32,068 nt of DNA from Candidatus Cacconaster scatequi (GCA_018065305.1 JAGHTO010000051.1:1-32068), one strand, 5' to 3'; shown: positions 24,601 through 32,068, counted from the first letter of the stretch. Notes: generated by a model not told the origin, from the letters alone. A program made the numbers and translations.

Positions 24601-25947
24601 TTGAAATTCAAGGAACTATACGGAAACAGGAAAGTCCGGTTCGGTTTCTGGGCCGTGCTTTATCTCCTGTGGATTCTGTGGATGGGGAACTGGTGGTGGC
24701 TTCTCGGTCTGCCGGTCATCTATGAGATGACGGTGACTCAGAAGTTCAAGGCCTGGCTCTACAGAGACGGAAAGGAAAAGAACCATACCCGGAACGTGAT
24801 TCTGGGATGGGTCGACGCGATTGCATTTGCTGTCGTTGTCGTCTCTTTCATCAACGTCTTCTTCTTCCAGTCCTTCAAGATTCCCTCTTCCTCAATGGAA
24901 AGTTCCTTGATGACAGGTGACTATCTGTTCGTCAGCAAGGTTGCCTACGGGCCCAAGATGCCTCAGACTCCGTTGTCAGTTCCTTTCGTGCACAACACGC
25001 TCCCGTTTTCAGGAAAGGAGAGCTATTCGACCGCTCTCCAGTACAAATACCGCAGGATTGCGGGAAAAGGCGGGGTTAAGCGTGACGACTATGTTGTTTT
25101 CTCTTTTCCCCACGGGGACACAGTCCTTTCAAAGGCTCCGGCGGAAGACTACTATGCACACGTAAGGATCAACGGTCGTGAGAGCACTCTCAGGAACTAC
25201 GGACCTGTCAAGGTACGTCCCGTGGACAAGAAAGACCATTATGTCAAGAGGTGCGTCGCCGTTGCAGGCGATACGCTCCTTGTGGCGGACGGAAAAGTCT
25301 ATGTGAATGGAATTCAGCAGGAAAGTTATCCCGGTATCCAGAATACCTTCAGGGTTGTGACCAATGGTACTCCCATAAATCCGAACCTGTTCAGGGAAAT
25401 CGGCGTCAACATATCAGAAATATGGTATGACGCCAATCTCCCGGGATATCCCGCCTTGCCTCTTACCGACAGTCAGCTTGGGAGAGTGAAGGAGTTGTCC
25501 AGCGTGGTTTCGACGGAAGAGAATATAGAGAAGTTTCCCGTCAATTTTTCAGACTCGGAGGAGATGCTTTTCCCGTTTGTCAAGACAGGATGGACCCGTG
25601 ACAATTACGGTCCCCTGTGGATTCCGGCGAAAGGTGTCACCGTCAGGTTGGAATGCGGAAATATTCCTCTGTATCGCAGAATCATCGAAACATACGAAGG
25701 CAATACATTTGAAGAGAAGGACGGCGGATACCTCATCAACGGGGTTCCTTCCGACACCTACACCTTCAAGATGGATTACTACTTCATGATGGGCGATAAC
25801 CGTCACAATTCCCTTGATTCAAGGTATTGGGGATTCGTTCCCGAAGATCATATAGTGGGAAGGCCCTCCGTTATATGGTGGTCATCCGATTCAAACTATG
25901 GTTTTCCCCGGAACATACGCTGGCGCAGATTGCTGAAGATACTATAA
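24601..25947 (+). CDS. lepB: Signal peptidase I
   Basis: A 448-residue inner-membrane serine protease that removes signal peptides from secreted proteins. Two hydrophobic segments occur near 14-44 and 66-92. Box B is IPSSSMES with the nucleophile Ser98, Box D is YVKRCVAVAGD with the general base Lys216, and Box E is MGDNRHNSLDSRYWG. The protein is much longer than the E. coli enzyme because of insertions between boxes B and D and between D and E, which is common in Bacteroidota. The start is TTG at 24601, 11 bases after rplT, with ACAGGA before it; no ATG lies upstream in frame. Confidence 0.95.
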   Translation: MKFKELYGNRKVRFGFWAVLYLLWILWMGNWWWLLGLPVIYEMTVTQKFKAWLYRDGKEKNHTRNVILGWVDAIAFAVVVVSFINVFFFQSFKIPSSSMESSLMTGDYLFVSKVAYGPKMPQTPLSVPFVHNTLPFSGKESYSTALQYKYRRIAGKGGVKRDDYVVFSFPHGDTVLSKAPAEDYYAHVRINGRESTLRNYGPVKVRPVDKKDHYVKRCVAVAGDTLLVADGKVYVNGIQQESYPGIQNTFRVVTNGTPINPNLFREIGVNISEIWYDANLPGYPALPLTDSQLGRVKELSSVVSTEENIEKFPVNFSDSEEMLFPFVKTGWTRDNYGPLWIPAKGVTVRLECGNIPLYRRIIETYEGNTFEEKDGGYLINGVPSDTYTFKMDYYFMMGDNRHNSLDSRYWGFVPEDHIVGRPSVIWWSSDSNYGFPRNIRWRRLLKIL

Positions 25948-25961
25948 ATCAGGCTGGAAAA

Positions 25962-25993
25962 TTTGGTTTTTTAAATAAAAATCAAGATATTTG
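25962..25993 (+). promoter_or_regulatory. Promoter of rpmB-rpmG-DUF4295
   Basis: TTTG at 25962-25965 is followed after 20 bases by GATATTTG at 25986-25993, one mismatch from TAnnTTTG. The leader would be about 30 bases. Confidence 0.5.
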
Positions 25994-26029
25994 CGGCCAC
26001 TTTTGAAATAATATAAAAGTTAATATACA

Positions 26030-26272
26030 ATGGCACGAGTTTGTCAAGTTACAGGAAAGAAAAGGATGATTGGAAACAACGTTTCCCACTCCAAAAGACG
26101 CACTAAACGCGAGTTCGCTCCCAACCTGAAGAACAAGAAGTTCTGGTCAGAGGAGGAACAGAGGTTCATTACTCTGAAGGTTTCTTGCAGAGGTATGAAG
26201 ACTATCTACAAGAATGGTCTCGCCGAAACTTTGAAGAAATCAAAGGAACAGGGATTGATTAACATCGTTTAA
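26030..26272 (+). CDS. rpmB: Ribosomal protein bL28
   Basis: An 80-residue basic 50S protein opening with [20 protein letters not shown] and continuing with [19 protein letters not shown], both family hallmarks. Zinc-binding forms carry CxxC pairs; only Cys5 and one further Cys (in VSCRGM) remain, so this is a zinc-independent form. It leads a three-gene operon with rpmG and a DUF4295 gene. Confidence 0.97.
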   Translation: MARVCQVTGKKRMIGNNVSHSKRRTKREFAPNLKNKKFWSEEEQRFITLKVSCRGMKTIYKNGLAETLKKSKEQGLINIV

Positions 26273-26283
26273 TTTTTACGACT

Positions 26284-26472
26284 ATGGCTAAAAAAGGTAA
26301 AGGCAACAGGGTTCAGGTTATATTGGAGTGCACTGAACAGCGTGAAAGTGGCGTACCCGGAATTTCCCGTTACATCACCACAAAGAATAAAAAGAATACA
26401 AGCGAGCGTATGGAACTCAAGAAATACAATCCTTTCCTGAAGAAATACACCGTTCACAAAGAAATCAAATAA
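26284..26472 (+). CDS. rpmG: Ribosomal protein bL33
   Basis: A 62-residue 50S protein. [21 protein letters not shown] and [20 protein letters not shown] are typical. Only one Cys (residue 16) is left of the four in zinc-ribbon bL33, so this is the zinc-free form. It starts 11 bases after rpmB and is followed by DUF4295 after 17 bases. Confidence 0.96.
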   Translation: MAKKGKGNRVQVILECTEQRESGVPGISRYITTKNKKNTSERMELKKYNPFLKKYTVHKEIK

Positions 26473-26489
26473 CTTAACTTTATTATACT

Positions 26490-26648
26490 ATGGCAAAGAA
26501 AGCGGTTGCAACCTTCAGTGGCGACAAGTCAGCCCTCAGAAACGTTGTAAAATGCATCAAGATGGTCAAATCAGACCGCACCGGAGCTTATATGTTCCAG
26601 GAAGAGTTTGTACCTACCGACGAAGTTGCGAATTACTTCAAGAAATAA
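26490..26648 (+). CDS. DUF4295 small basic protein
   Basis: A 52-residue protein opening with MAKKAVATFSGDKSALRNVV and ending in EVANYFKK. It matches the DUF4295 family, which in Bacteroidota regularly follows rpmB and rpmG. The constant ribosomal company and basic N-terminal half suggest a ribosome-associated protein, but no function is established to my knowledge. It is the last gene before a strong terminator; the ftsY gene often found next in other Bacteroidales is absent here. Confidence 0.9.
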   Translation: MAKKAVATFSGDKSALRNVVKCIKMVKSDRTGAYMFQEEFVPTDEVANYFKK

Positions 26649-26668
26649 TAAAGTAGGTTAATCCTTAA

Positions 26669-26703
26669 CAGAGGCCGGCTGATAAGTCGGCCTCTGTCTT
26701 TTA
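26669..26703 (+). terminator. Strong terminator after the rpmB operon
   Basis: A 12-base stem (26669-26680 with 26687-26698, ACAGAGGCCG core, one mismatch) closes the loop TGATAA and is followed by CTTTT. It separates the ribosomal operon from the accessory lipoprotein locus. Confidence 0.85.
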
Positions 26704-27013
26704 ATCCTATCAGCCTTCAGACTGATAAGCATACAAATATTTTGCGGTTTTAAAAAAAATTTGTATTATTGAACTTGCTTAGCTAGCCCGGCATCCATTC
26801 TTTTCGGAAATGATCCAACTGGATTTGCTCTGGGAACTGGTTGCAGGGTTGGGTGGGCAAGAGTAATACTCCTAATGGCGGCAATGCATATCTCGGTTGA
26901 TTTAGACGTGAGTCCCCTTCTGTCTGGGGGGGGGTATTTAAGTGCCTGCCAATCAGTAATTTAGCGTATCAAACTTCCGTTAACGTCTTGAGTCCTCAAG
27001 TATTGGAGTCAGG
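26704..27013 (+). other. 310-base leader region of the peptide-lipoprotein locus
   Basis: No conventional gene is visible. The stretch holds a small hairpin just after the terminator (ATCAG/CTGAT, about 26708-26725), a perfect ATCCA/TGGAT inverted repeat at 26815-26826, a nine-G run at 26926-26934, and a TTGAG/CTCAA repeat near 26986-26997. Two tiny frames exist (18 codons from 26810, 29 codons from 26875). The second reads straight through the G run as three Gly codons, so slippage would break it. No consensus -7 box was found; TAATTTAG at 26957 is the closest. Promoter and control elements for the downstream genes must lie here. Confidence 0.5.
26926..26934 (+). repeat. G9 homopolymer tract
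   Basis: Nine consecutive G in an otherwise mixed sequence, 79 bases before the first possible ATG of the short peptide gene and about 310 before the surface lipoprotein gene. Tracts of this length are prone to slipped-strand changes in other bacteria. Confidence 0.9.
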
Positions 27014-27208
27014 ATGGAGACACTTATTTTCTATATGAATATGAACATGAACAAAAACAATTCAATTGACGAAGGCTGTGCGAAGACCTCGTATATTTCA
27101 CCAGAGGTGAAAATGTTTGAGTTGACAACCAGAAATGCGATTCTTTCTGCATCAAATCCTGGAAGTACGGGTGAAGACGTTACTCCTCAATATCCTTCCA
27201 GTTGGTAA
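27014..27208 (+). CDS. Short peptide 1 (family shared with the peptide after the lipoprotein)
   Basis: A peptide of up to 64 residues; starts at 27035, 27041 or 27047 are equally possible. I kept 27014 because GGAG lies seven bases before it. There is no signal peptide or membrane helix. The region from Tyr27 to Gly53 aligns without gaps with Tyr4-Gly30 of the peptide encoded after the lipoprotein, with ten identical positions (pattern Y-x2-P-x6-L-x-T-x3-I-L-x2-S-x-P-x2-T-G). The end is polar and closes with PSSW. It lies 39 bases before the lipoprotein gene and is probably in one transcript with it. I do not know the family; short proteins of similar style occur near fimbrillin-like genes in Bacteroidales. 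No modifying enzyme is encoded nearby. Confidence 0.65.
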   Translation: METLIFYMNMNMNKNNSIDEGCAKTSYISPEVKMFELTTRNAILSASNPGSTGEDVTPQYPSSW

Positions 27209-27247
27209 AAAGCAATGACAATAATCTAATTTTCAATCAATATTATT

Positions 27248-30200
27248 ATGAAGAAGATAATTTTTGTAGCAGCTGTTGCCCTGGCCCTTTGCTCCTGTGC
27301 GAAAACAGAACTTACAGGAGTCGAGGCGGGCGAGATGATTATCGGAGCTTCGATGGAAGCTTACTCTCCCGGCACAAAGGCGGCTCTTGCCGATGCCGGC
27401 AGTTTCACCTGGCAGACAGGTGATGCCATTGGTGTCGCAACCAGTAACGGTTATGCTGATTTCATTTTAAAAACCGGTGCCGAAACCAACTCCGCAACCT
27501 TCAGTGCAATTTATTCCGGTACTCTTGGCAATTATGCCGTTTATCCGGCAGACATTTTCGTTTCTGATTCGAAAATTACTATTCCTACATCACGTGATTG
27601 GTCGGATGGCAATACAAATTGCTCGATGTTTGGAAATCTGTCTTCGGGTAATGTGGCTTTCAAACATCTGGGAGGTGTAGTCAAGGTCACACTCAACGGT
27701 GTTCCTGCCGATGCGAAGAAATTTGTGTTCTCTACTCCGGGAAAAAAGATTACGGGAGAATTTGTTCTCAATACCGGAACAGGAACCGATACCGAAAAGT
27801 ACATTGAAACAGCCGACGACAACGATAACGCCAATTCATCATATACTCTGAGCTTTACTCTGTATCAGGCTCAGAATATGGCATTTTACATCCCCGTCCC
27901 TTGCGGAACATATCCTAAGTTCGCTTTCAAGGTCCTGGGTGCTGAAGATGCCGTATTGAATGAATTTGAAGGCAGCAGCCAGCAGGTAGTTAACCGGAAG
28001 GATATTCTGATAATGCCGACTCTTACGATAGGCACCATCACGGGTAGCGGAGACGATGCGGAGAAAGGTGCCATATCAAAGACTGTCCCTGCCGGAACAA
28101 AAGGCAACTACCGTCTGCCTGCAGCTGAGAAAGTAATACTGAATTTCGAAGGAGTGGAGGAACCTGGCGATGATGTTATTAACCTTGTTTATGACGGAGA
28201 TTCTCAGCTGCCTTCCAAACTTTGGCTTAGGGTTGCTTCTGGCAAAAAAGTGAATGTAAGCGGTAATCTTCAACATACGACCGTTGTGTTCGATCAGGGT
28301 GTAATGTATAATGCTAATTTTAAGACTGCACAAAACACTTTCAAAATCATTGCTCCTGCGAGAATCGAGGAAAAACTTACGGTCAAGGGTGGAAACGTAG
28401 AAATCTCCGGACCGATCGATGGTGGTGCCGACAATGTCAAGGCTATCGAAATCGTTGCTAATGCAACTGCGGACAACTCTTCCGCTCCCGTCCAGATTAC
28501 CCTTGAGAATCAGGCCAAGGTAGGAATTCCGGAACAAGGTGGTGAAGGTGGTATCACAACTAGCGCCAACGTTGTCATAGTAAACAATACTGATGCTGAG
28601 GTGAATGTTGCTGTTCCGGAAGATGCTCCGGAAACCGTTCAAGTAGCTTCTGCCGGAACAGGTACTGGAGAAGTTATGAAAGACGGAGAAAAAGTTACCA
28701 CCAAACCCGCAGCCGCAATCGGCACCCAGAATTTCATTACACTGAGTGATGCAATTAATGCTGCTCAGGCTGGCCAGACCATCACTCTAATCAATGATGT
28801 TGAACTTTCAGAACCTGTCGTGACAGACAAGACCTTCACTCTTACGCTGAATGCCAATATCTCTCCTGTATCAACTTGGGAAGGCGGCGGTTACAAAGAT
28901 GGTGTCATCATTATAAAGCGTGGTGGCAACCTCACAATTAACGGCTCAGGCAAGATTTTAAATAATGGCGTTGAAAAGGCTTATGCCGCTGTGAAGATGA
29001 CGCAAAAAGATGAACCTGACGGTGTTGCAGCAAAACTCACCGTTGACGGCAACGTTACCCTTGAAGGATATTACTATGGTATCGTGGGCGGTGGTAATCG
29101 TCACAACACTGAAATTACAATCAACGGCGGTACCATCAAGGGTAATAATGCAACAGATTGTCAGGGTATCTATCATCCTCAGGATGGTAAACTGACTGTC
29201 AATGGCGGTACGATTTCAGGATACAACTCCGCTATTGAGCTTCGTGGTGGTACATTTGTAATCAACGGTGGTACTCTCACCTGCACTGCTTCTCCTCTTG
29301 AGGTTGACCCTAATGGCAGTGGCTCTACCACCAAGGGCGCAGCTCTTGCAATTGCCCAGCACACCACAAAGAAGGATATCAATGTGACTGTAAACGGAGG
29401 TACCCTTAAGGGCTATAAGGCAATCGCAATTAAAGACATACAGAGTAATGGTACTGACAATGTGAATGTTACCTATAAGGCAGGTACGCTCGACGGTGGC
29501 ATCACCCTCGGTCACGGTACATTCAATCTGGCCGGCAACCTTGCAGTTAAAGAGCCCGTTAAGGTTATCGGCAAGACTACCCTTGATCTTGGCACTTCAA
29601 AGCTTTCTGCAGCTGAGGGTTTTACTCGTCCATCAGCAGGTGTAATCATCATCAACCGTAAAGGTGATCTCACTGTGAAAGGTACTACAGGATCCATCGA
29701 GTCAGATGGTAATGTTTATTCAGTTGTGACTCTGACAGAAAAGGATGTTGACACAGGCGATACTTCCAATCCGGCTAAACTTACAGTTGATAGTGGTTCC
29801 CTTATCGGAAGGTATTATGCTATTTCCGGTAACGGTAGTGCCGGTCGTGAAAATACGGCAATTGTCATCAATGGCGGTACCGTTAAGACAGGTGAAGAGG
29901 GCGGTGCAGCTATCTATCATCCTCAGAATGGTACTCTTACCATCAACGGCGGAACCATCGAAAGTGCAACGGGTATTTATGTCAAGTCAGGCAGCGTTAC
30001 AACAGAAGTAGCCGGAGGTACAATCAAGGGTATTGGCCCGAAGGAAGACTATGAGGCCAGCAGCAGCGGTATGCAATCTACCGGTGATGCCATTGTGTTC
30101 GATAATTGCGATTATCCCGGCGGCGCTCCTAATGCTGACATCAAGGGCGGTAACTTCTTTAGCGTCAACGCAAAGGCTGTCGGAAGCTACGCGAAGACCG

Positions 30201-30940
30201 GTAAAGATCCTATCACCGGCTTCATCTCCGGCGGTACCTTCTCATCAGATCCTTCTGCATATGTTGCTCGTGATTACGAAGCAGTTAAATCTGATGATGT
30301 ATGGACGGTTAAAAACATTGAACTTCCATGGGGGGATGCTGAATACCCTAAGGCTTTTGTTAAAGAGATATCTGAGACTGATTTAGACTTCTCATATTCA
30401 TTCTATTGCTATAGCGATACGGATATGACAATTGCCGAGAAACTGATAGATGAATCTCACATGATTATTTTTAGTGGAAATCTTCCCGATAAGTGGAATG
30501 AGCTGGATCAGACTCAGCAAGGACGCGTAAACACAATACTTAGTCAGGTAAATGATTATAGCGGATGGAATGCAGACTTCGAGGTCTCTTTTGATAAACC
30601 TGTAGCTGCAAATACCGTAGCTTTGTGTGGTCAGTATTTGAGCTGGGCGGACGGCTGGATCCAATTCGAAATTGAAAAAAGTATGAACTCATCTGATTCA
30701 TATCGTCCCTTGAAAGATAATGGGTATGTGAGTGTCACTATGACTTATTTTGAAATTCTTACGAAAGTAATCACCTTCAACTGTGGAGCCATAAATAAGT
30801 CATATGATAACATTGGAACAACAATGACCGTCCAGCTTCGTCTGTATGAAAATGACGGAAGCAATGGAACCGACGGTGAGACAGGTAAATCCTATTTGAT
30901 CGGTGAATATAAATATACATTCGATAAGGTAAGCAATTAA
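27248..30940 (+). CDS. Large lipoprotein: fimbrillin-like N terminus, beta-helix repeats, unknown C-terminal domain
   Basis: A 1230-residue predicted surface lipoprotein. The signal peptide ends in ALCS before lipid-bearing Cys17. Residues of about 20-260 look fimbrillin-like (PGTKAALADAGSFTWQTGDA, then GNYAVYPAD). About 490-1020 is a right-handed beta-helix built from short turns of the type ITINGGTIKG, with at least nine such GGT turns and an internal duplication of about 110 residues (551-658 and 797-906). From about 1025 to the end a different, less repetitive and AT-richer domain follows, with no recognised fold. An adhesin or glycan-binding surface protein is the best guess; beta-helices can also be polysaccharide lyases, but no catalytic motif is seen. 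It is flanked by two related short peptide genes and has no visible fimbrial partner genes. Confidence 0.85.
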   Translation: MKKIIFVAAVALALCSCAKTELTGVEAGEMIIGASMEAYSPGTKAALADAGSFTWQTGDAIGVATSNGYADFILKTGAETNSATFSAIYSGTLGNYAVYPADIFVSDSKITIPTSRDWSDGNTNCSMFGNLSSGNVAFKHLGGVVKVTLNGVPADAKKFVFSTPGKKITGEFVLNTGTGTDTEKYIETADDNDNANSSYTLSFTLYQAQNMAFYIPVPCGTYPKFAFKVLGAEDAVLNEFEGSSQQVVNRKDILIMPTLTIGTITGSGDDAEKGAISKTVPAGTKGNYRLPAAEKVILNFEGVEEPGDDVINLVYDGDSQLPSKLWLRVASGKKVNVSGNLQHTTVVFDQGVMYNANFKTAQNTFKIIAPARIEEKLTVKGGNVEISGPIDGGADNVKAIEIVANATADNSSAPVQITLENQAKVGIPEQGGEGGITTSANVVIVNNTDAEVNVAVPEDAPETVQVASAGTGTGEVMKDGEKVTTKPAAAIGTQNFITLSDAINAAQAGQTITLINDVELSEPVVTDKTFTLTLNANISPVSTWEGGGYKDGVIIIKRGGNLTINGSGKILNNGVEKAYAAVKMTQKDEPDGVAAKLTVDGNVTLEGYYYGIVGGGNRHNTEITINGGTIKGNNATDCQGIYHPQDGKLTVNGGTISGYNSAIELRGGTFVINGGTLTCTASPLEVDPNGSGSTTKGAALAIAQHTTKKDINVTVNGGTLKGYKAIAIKDIQSNGTDNVNVTYKAGTLDGGITLGHGTFNLAGNLAVKEPVKVIGKTTLDLGTSKLSAAEGFTRPSAGVIIINRKGDLTVKGTTGSIESDGNVYSVVTLTEKDVDTGDTSNPAKLTVDSGSLIGRYYAISGNGSAGRENTAIVINGGTVKTGEEGGAAIYHPQNGTLTINGGTIESATGIYVKSGSVTTEVAGGTIKGIGPKEDYEASSSGMQSTGDAIVFDNCDYPGGAPNADIKGGNFFSVNAKAVGSYAKTGKDPITGFISGGTFSSDPSAYVARDYEAVKSDDVWTVKNIELPWGDAEYPKAFVKEISETDLDFSYSFYCYSDTDMTIAEKLIDESHMIIFSGNLPDKWNELDQTQQGRVNTILSQVNDYSGWNADFEVSFDKPVAANTVALCGQYLSWADGWIQFEIEKSMNSSDSYRPLKDNGYVSVTMTYFEILTKVITFNCGAINKSYDNIGTTMTVQLRLYENDGSNGTDGETGKSYLIGEYKYTFDKVSN
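28898..29966 (+). repeat. Duplicated beta-helix module within the lipoprotein gene
   Basis: The segment at 28898-29221 recurs in diverged form at 29636-29966. Shared landmarks in order are GVIII, a K-G-LT strand, the AKLTVD strand, a YY-I turn, INGGT, the IYHPQ motif and LTxNGGTI. The DNA copies differ widely, so the duplication is old. Confidence 0.75.
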
Positions 30941-30955
30941 CACAATTTTAACCCT

Positions 30956-31072
30956 ATGAAAGAATACTCCCCTCCAACGGCGACAGAAGTCATACTTGAC
31001 ACCGAATTCGACATCCTGGTCGAGTCGGGGCCAACCGAAACGGGAGGGTTTCCGATAGACGATGTTGAATGA
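30956..31072 (+). CDS. Short peptide 2 (paralogue of the peptide before the lipoprotein)
   Basis: A 38-residue peptide, too short for most gene finders, starting 15 bases after the lipoprotein stop and ending 8 bases before a strong terminator. It opens with MKEYSPPTATEVILDTEF and ends in IDDVE, is acidic (ten Asp/Glu), and has no signal peptide. Tyr4, Pro7, Leu14, Thr16, Ile20, Leu21, Ser24, Pro26, Thr29 and Gly30 match peptide 1 at identical spacing, which argues strongly that it is a real gene. Function is unknown. Confidence 0.65.
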   Translation: MKEYSPPTATEVILDTEFDILVESGPTETGGFPIDDVE

Positions 31073-31080
31073 TAAAAAAA

Positions 31081-31114
31081 GCCGTCATCGCAAAAACGCG
31101 ATGACGGCCTTTTT
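31081..31114 (+). terminator. Strong terminator ending the peptide-lipoprotein operon
   Basis: A perfect 11-base-pair stem (GCCGTCATCGC at 31081-31091 with 31098-31108) encloses the loop AAAAAC and is followed by CTTTTT. A run of A precedes it, so it could work in both directions. Confidence 0.9.
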
Positions 31115-31430
31115 AGTAATCCTCCGACAAAGTACGTCTTGACGGATTGAGGTAGAACTGTTTAAGATATCTTTTGGAACCGAATCCAGGATGGCATCAG
31201 CTACAGGGCCGATGACATTGCAGTCTTGAGATTAAAGTCATAGGCATTCACAGTGATTTCACCCTCATAGAAGTCAACCCGTCGGCGTCCCATCTCCCCA
31301 AAGAGATTTTTTTTCAATTTCACTTTTTGTTGCCTCGCGTTTTGTCGAGTTCAAGGCGGGCCAGGTTCATAAGCCTGATAAATTCCGGATCTGAAACTAT
31401 TTTTGCAAAGCCTATGGATGCTGCCACCGG
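31115..31430 (-). pseudogene. Possible remnant coding region, minus strand
   Basis: Three consecutive pieces look protein-like but are broken. One, ending at the stop at 31320, finishes SDPEFIRLMNLARLELDK plus a short basic tail. One runs from a GTG at 31323 to a stop at 31201 and contains GEMGRRRVDFYEGEITVN. In another frame VIGPVADAILDSVPKDIL follows from about 31219 onward. A frameshift between the last two would join them. I do not recognise the family. It may be a decayed mobile-element gene or chance reading frames. Confidence 0.25.
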
Positions 31431-31621
31431 TAATTATCCTCCCCTCACAGATTTCCAACCCGGCTTTGATGATTTCATTGGAGTGGGAGGCTTACATTTT
31501 TGTTTTGGTATAAGAACAAATTCAGGCCATATCCTCACAAGTCCGGACAACGGTGGCGGATTAAAAACACCACCCCTCCGTTCGATGTCCGTTCATTGTC
31601 CGTTCTGAAACGTCAGAATAG

Positions 31622-31885
31622 CGGAGAGAGAACGGCCTTGGTACGAACCTGCTTCGGAGCCTCTGCACCTATCTCAAACTGAAGCAGATACCCAAATCGC
31701 TTAAAGGTGCCAACGGAAATGCCAGACTGTGTGACCTATACTCTAAGGCAAGGAGAATCTACAGCAAAGGCTATACTGCACAGGAAATGATTTCTTCTCT
31801 GAATTTTTCTCTGATAAGAAACAAGCGCCAATCCTCATTGCTTGAACTCGAGAAGGCTCTTGGTGTAAAACAGACTCCACAATAA
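31622..31885 (+). pseudogene. Possible truncated gene, 87 open codons without a start
   Basis: An open frame after the TAG at 31619 runs 87 codons to a TAA at 31883 with no usable start in its first half. The text is convincingly protein-like: KLKQIPKSLKGANGNARLCD, then YSKARRIYSKGYTAQEM and KRQSSLLELEKALGVK, basic and helical, reminiscent of a DNA-binding helix-turn-helix tail. It is probably the 3' end of a gene whose front has been lost. Family not recognised. Confidence 0.35.
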
Positions 31886-32068
31886 ATACAAAAGTCTGTC
31901 TTTACCCTCAATGAATTATCGCAAGAAAACTTCGTAGTACGTCTGAATCATCCGTCCATACAATTGTAAACGTGCCCATAAACTTAATACATTAAGGTAT
32001 AGTTATTTACGTGGGCACGCAAGGCTTGTTGCGGATGTAAATTTAAATCTATGATTGAATAAAAATGT
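31886..32068. other. Intergenic tail with nested palindrome
   Basis: AT-rich sequence to the right edge with no gene visible. Its only clear structure is the inverted repeat at 31971-32019, listed separately. Confidence 0.4.
31971..32019. repeat. Nested inverted repeats
   Basis: The outer arms CGTGCCCATAAA (31971-31982) and TTTACGTGGGCACG (32006-32019) are complementary except for a two-base insertion. Inside lies a palindrome CTTAAT-ac-ATTAAG (31983-31996). No T-run follows. It could be an attachment or recombination site, an operator or a transcribed hairpin. Confidence 0.6.

Noticed and set aside
26810-26866. 18-codon ORF in the leader region as a leader peptide
   Set aside because: It reads plausibly (MIQLDLLWELVAGLGGQE), but there is no ribosome-binding site, partner attenuator or repeated codon to support it.
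26704-27013. Invertible promoter upstream of the lipoprotein locus
   Set aside because: Only short local inverted repeats are present; no pair of matching long arms flanks a promoter-sized segment.
28076-28642. 188-codon ORF antisense within the lipoprotein gene
   Set aside because: A shadow of a repetitive gene; low-complexity translation and no start context.
28898-29966. Repeats in the lipoprotein gene as a CRISPR array
   Set aside because: The repeats are diverged at the DNA level, irregularly spaced and in frame with a beta-helix protein.

Overview
This window reads as a piece of a Bacteroidales (Bacteroidota) chromosome with roughly balanced GC. The evidence is a set of promoters of the Bacteroidota type (-7 TAnnTTTG, sometimes with -33 TTTG), Bacteroidota-only small genes (DUF4295 after rpmG, DUF4199 next to a GT2), a long SecA, a long signal peptidase I, GH3 and GH95-like glycosidases, and a fimbrillin-like lipoprotein. 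A gut or rumen lineage is plausible, but I cannot name a genus.

Layout. At 1-1271 the 5' part of a type I restriction specificity gene (hsdS) lies head to head with an intact tyrosine recombinase, the usual arrangement of a DNA-inverting, phase-variable restriction locus. At 1337-6217 are a DUF2442 protein, a secreted GH3 beta-glucosidase and a lipid-anchored GH95-like glycosidase that diverges from it. At 6220-7684 are a low-molecular-weight phosphatase and a PfkB sugar kinase, also divergent. At 7699-12485 is a tight six-gene operon on the minus strand: two hotdog dehydratase-like proteins, a ketosynthase, a CrtI/RetSat-like flavoenzyme, a ketoreductase and a HAD phosphatase. It looks like a compact fatty-acid or polyene pathway that must borrow its carrier protein from elsewhere. 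At 12529-14723 are membrane and lipid genes (VTT/DedA-like, CDP-alcohol phosphatidyltransferase, GtrA-like) and rnhB. At 14806-21279 are a 2x[4Fe-4S] ferredoxin, secA, lpdA, and a DUF4199-GT2 pair. At 21389-26648 lies a translation and secretion block: thrS-infC-rpmI-rplT-lepB, then rpmB-rpmG-DUF4295 ending in a strong terminator. At 26704-31114 is an accessory locus: a 310-base leader containing a G9 tract, a short peptide gene, a 1230-residue fimbrillin/beta-helix lipoprotein, a second short peptide gene and a strong terminator. The last 950 bases hold only apparent gene remnants and a nested palindrome.

The most interesting points are these. (1) The two short peptides that bracket the big lipoprotein align without gaps over 27 residues, which suggests a small peptide family tied to this surface protein. 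(2) The two dehydratase-like proteins each keep a different half of the FabZ catalytic dyad, which predicts a heterodimer with one composite active site. (3) infC appears to start with AUA behind a perfect Shine-Dalgarno sequence. (4) A two-stem hairpin between rpmI and rplT looks like an L20 autoregulatory site. (5) Two genes have the -7 promoter box exactly four bases before the ATG, which predicts leaderless mRNAs. (6) The hsdS/recombinase junction probably belongs to a shufflon that continues outside the window.
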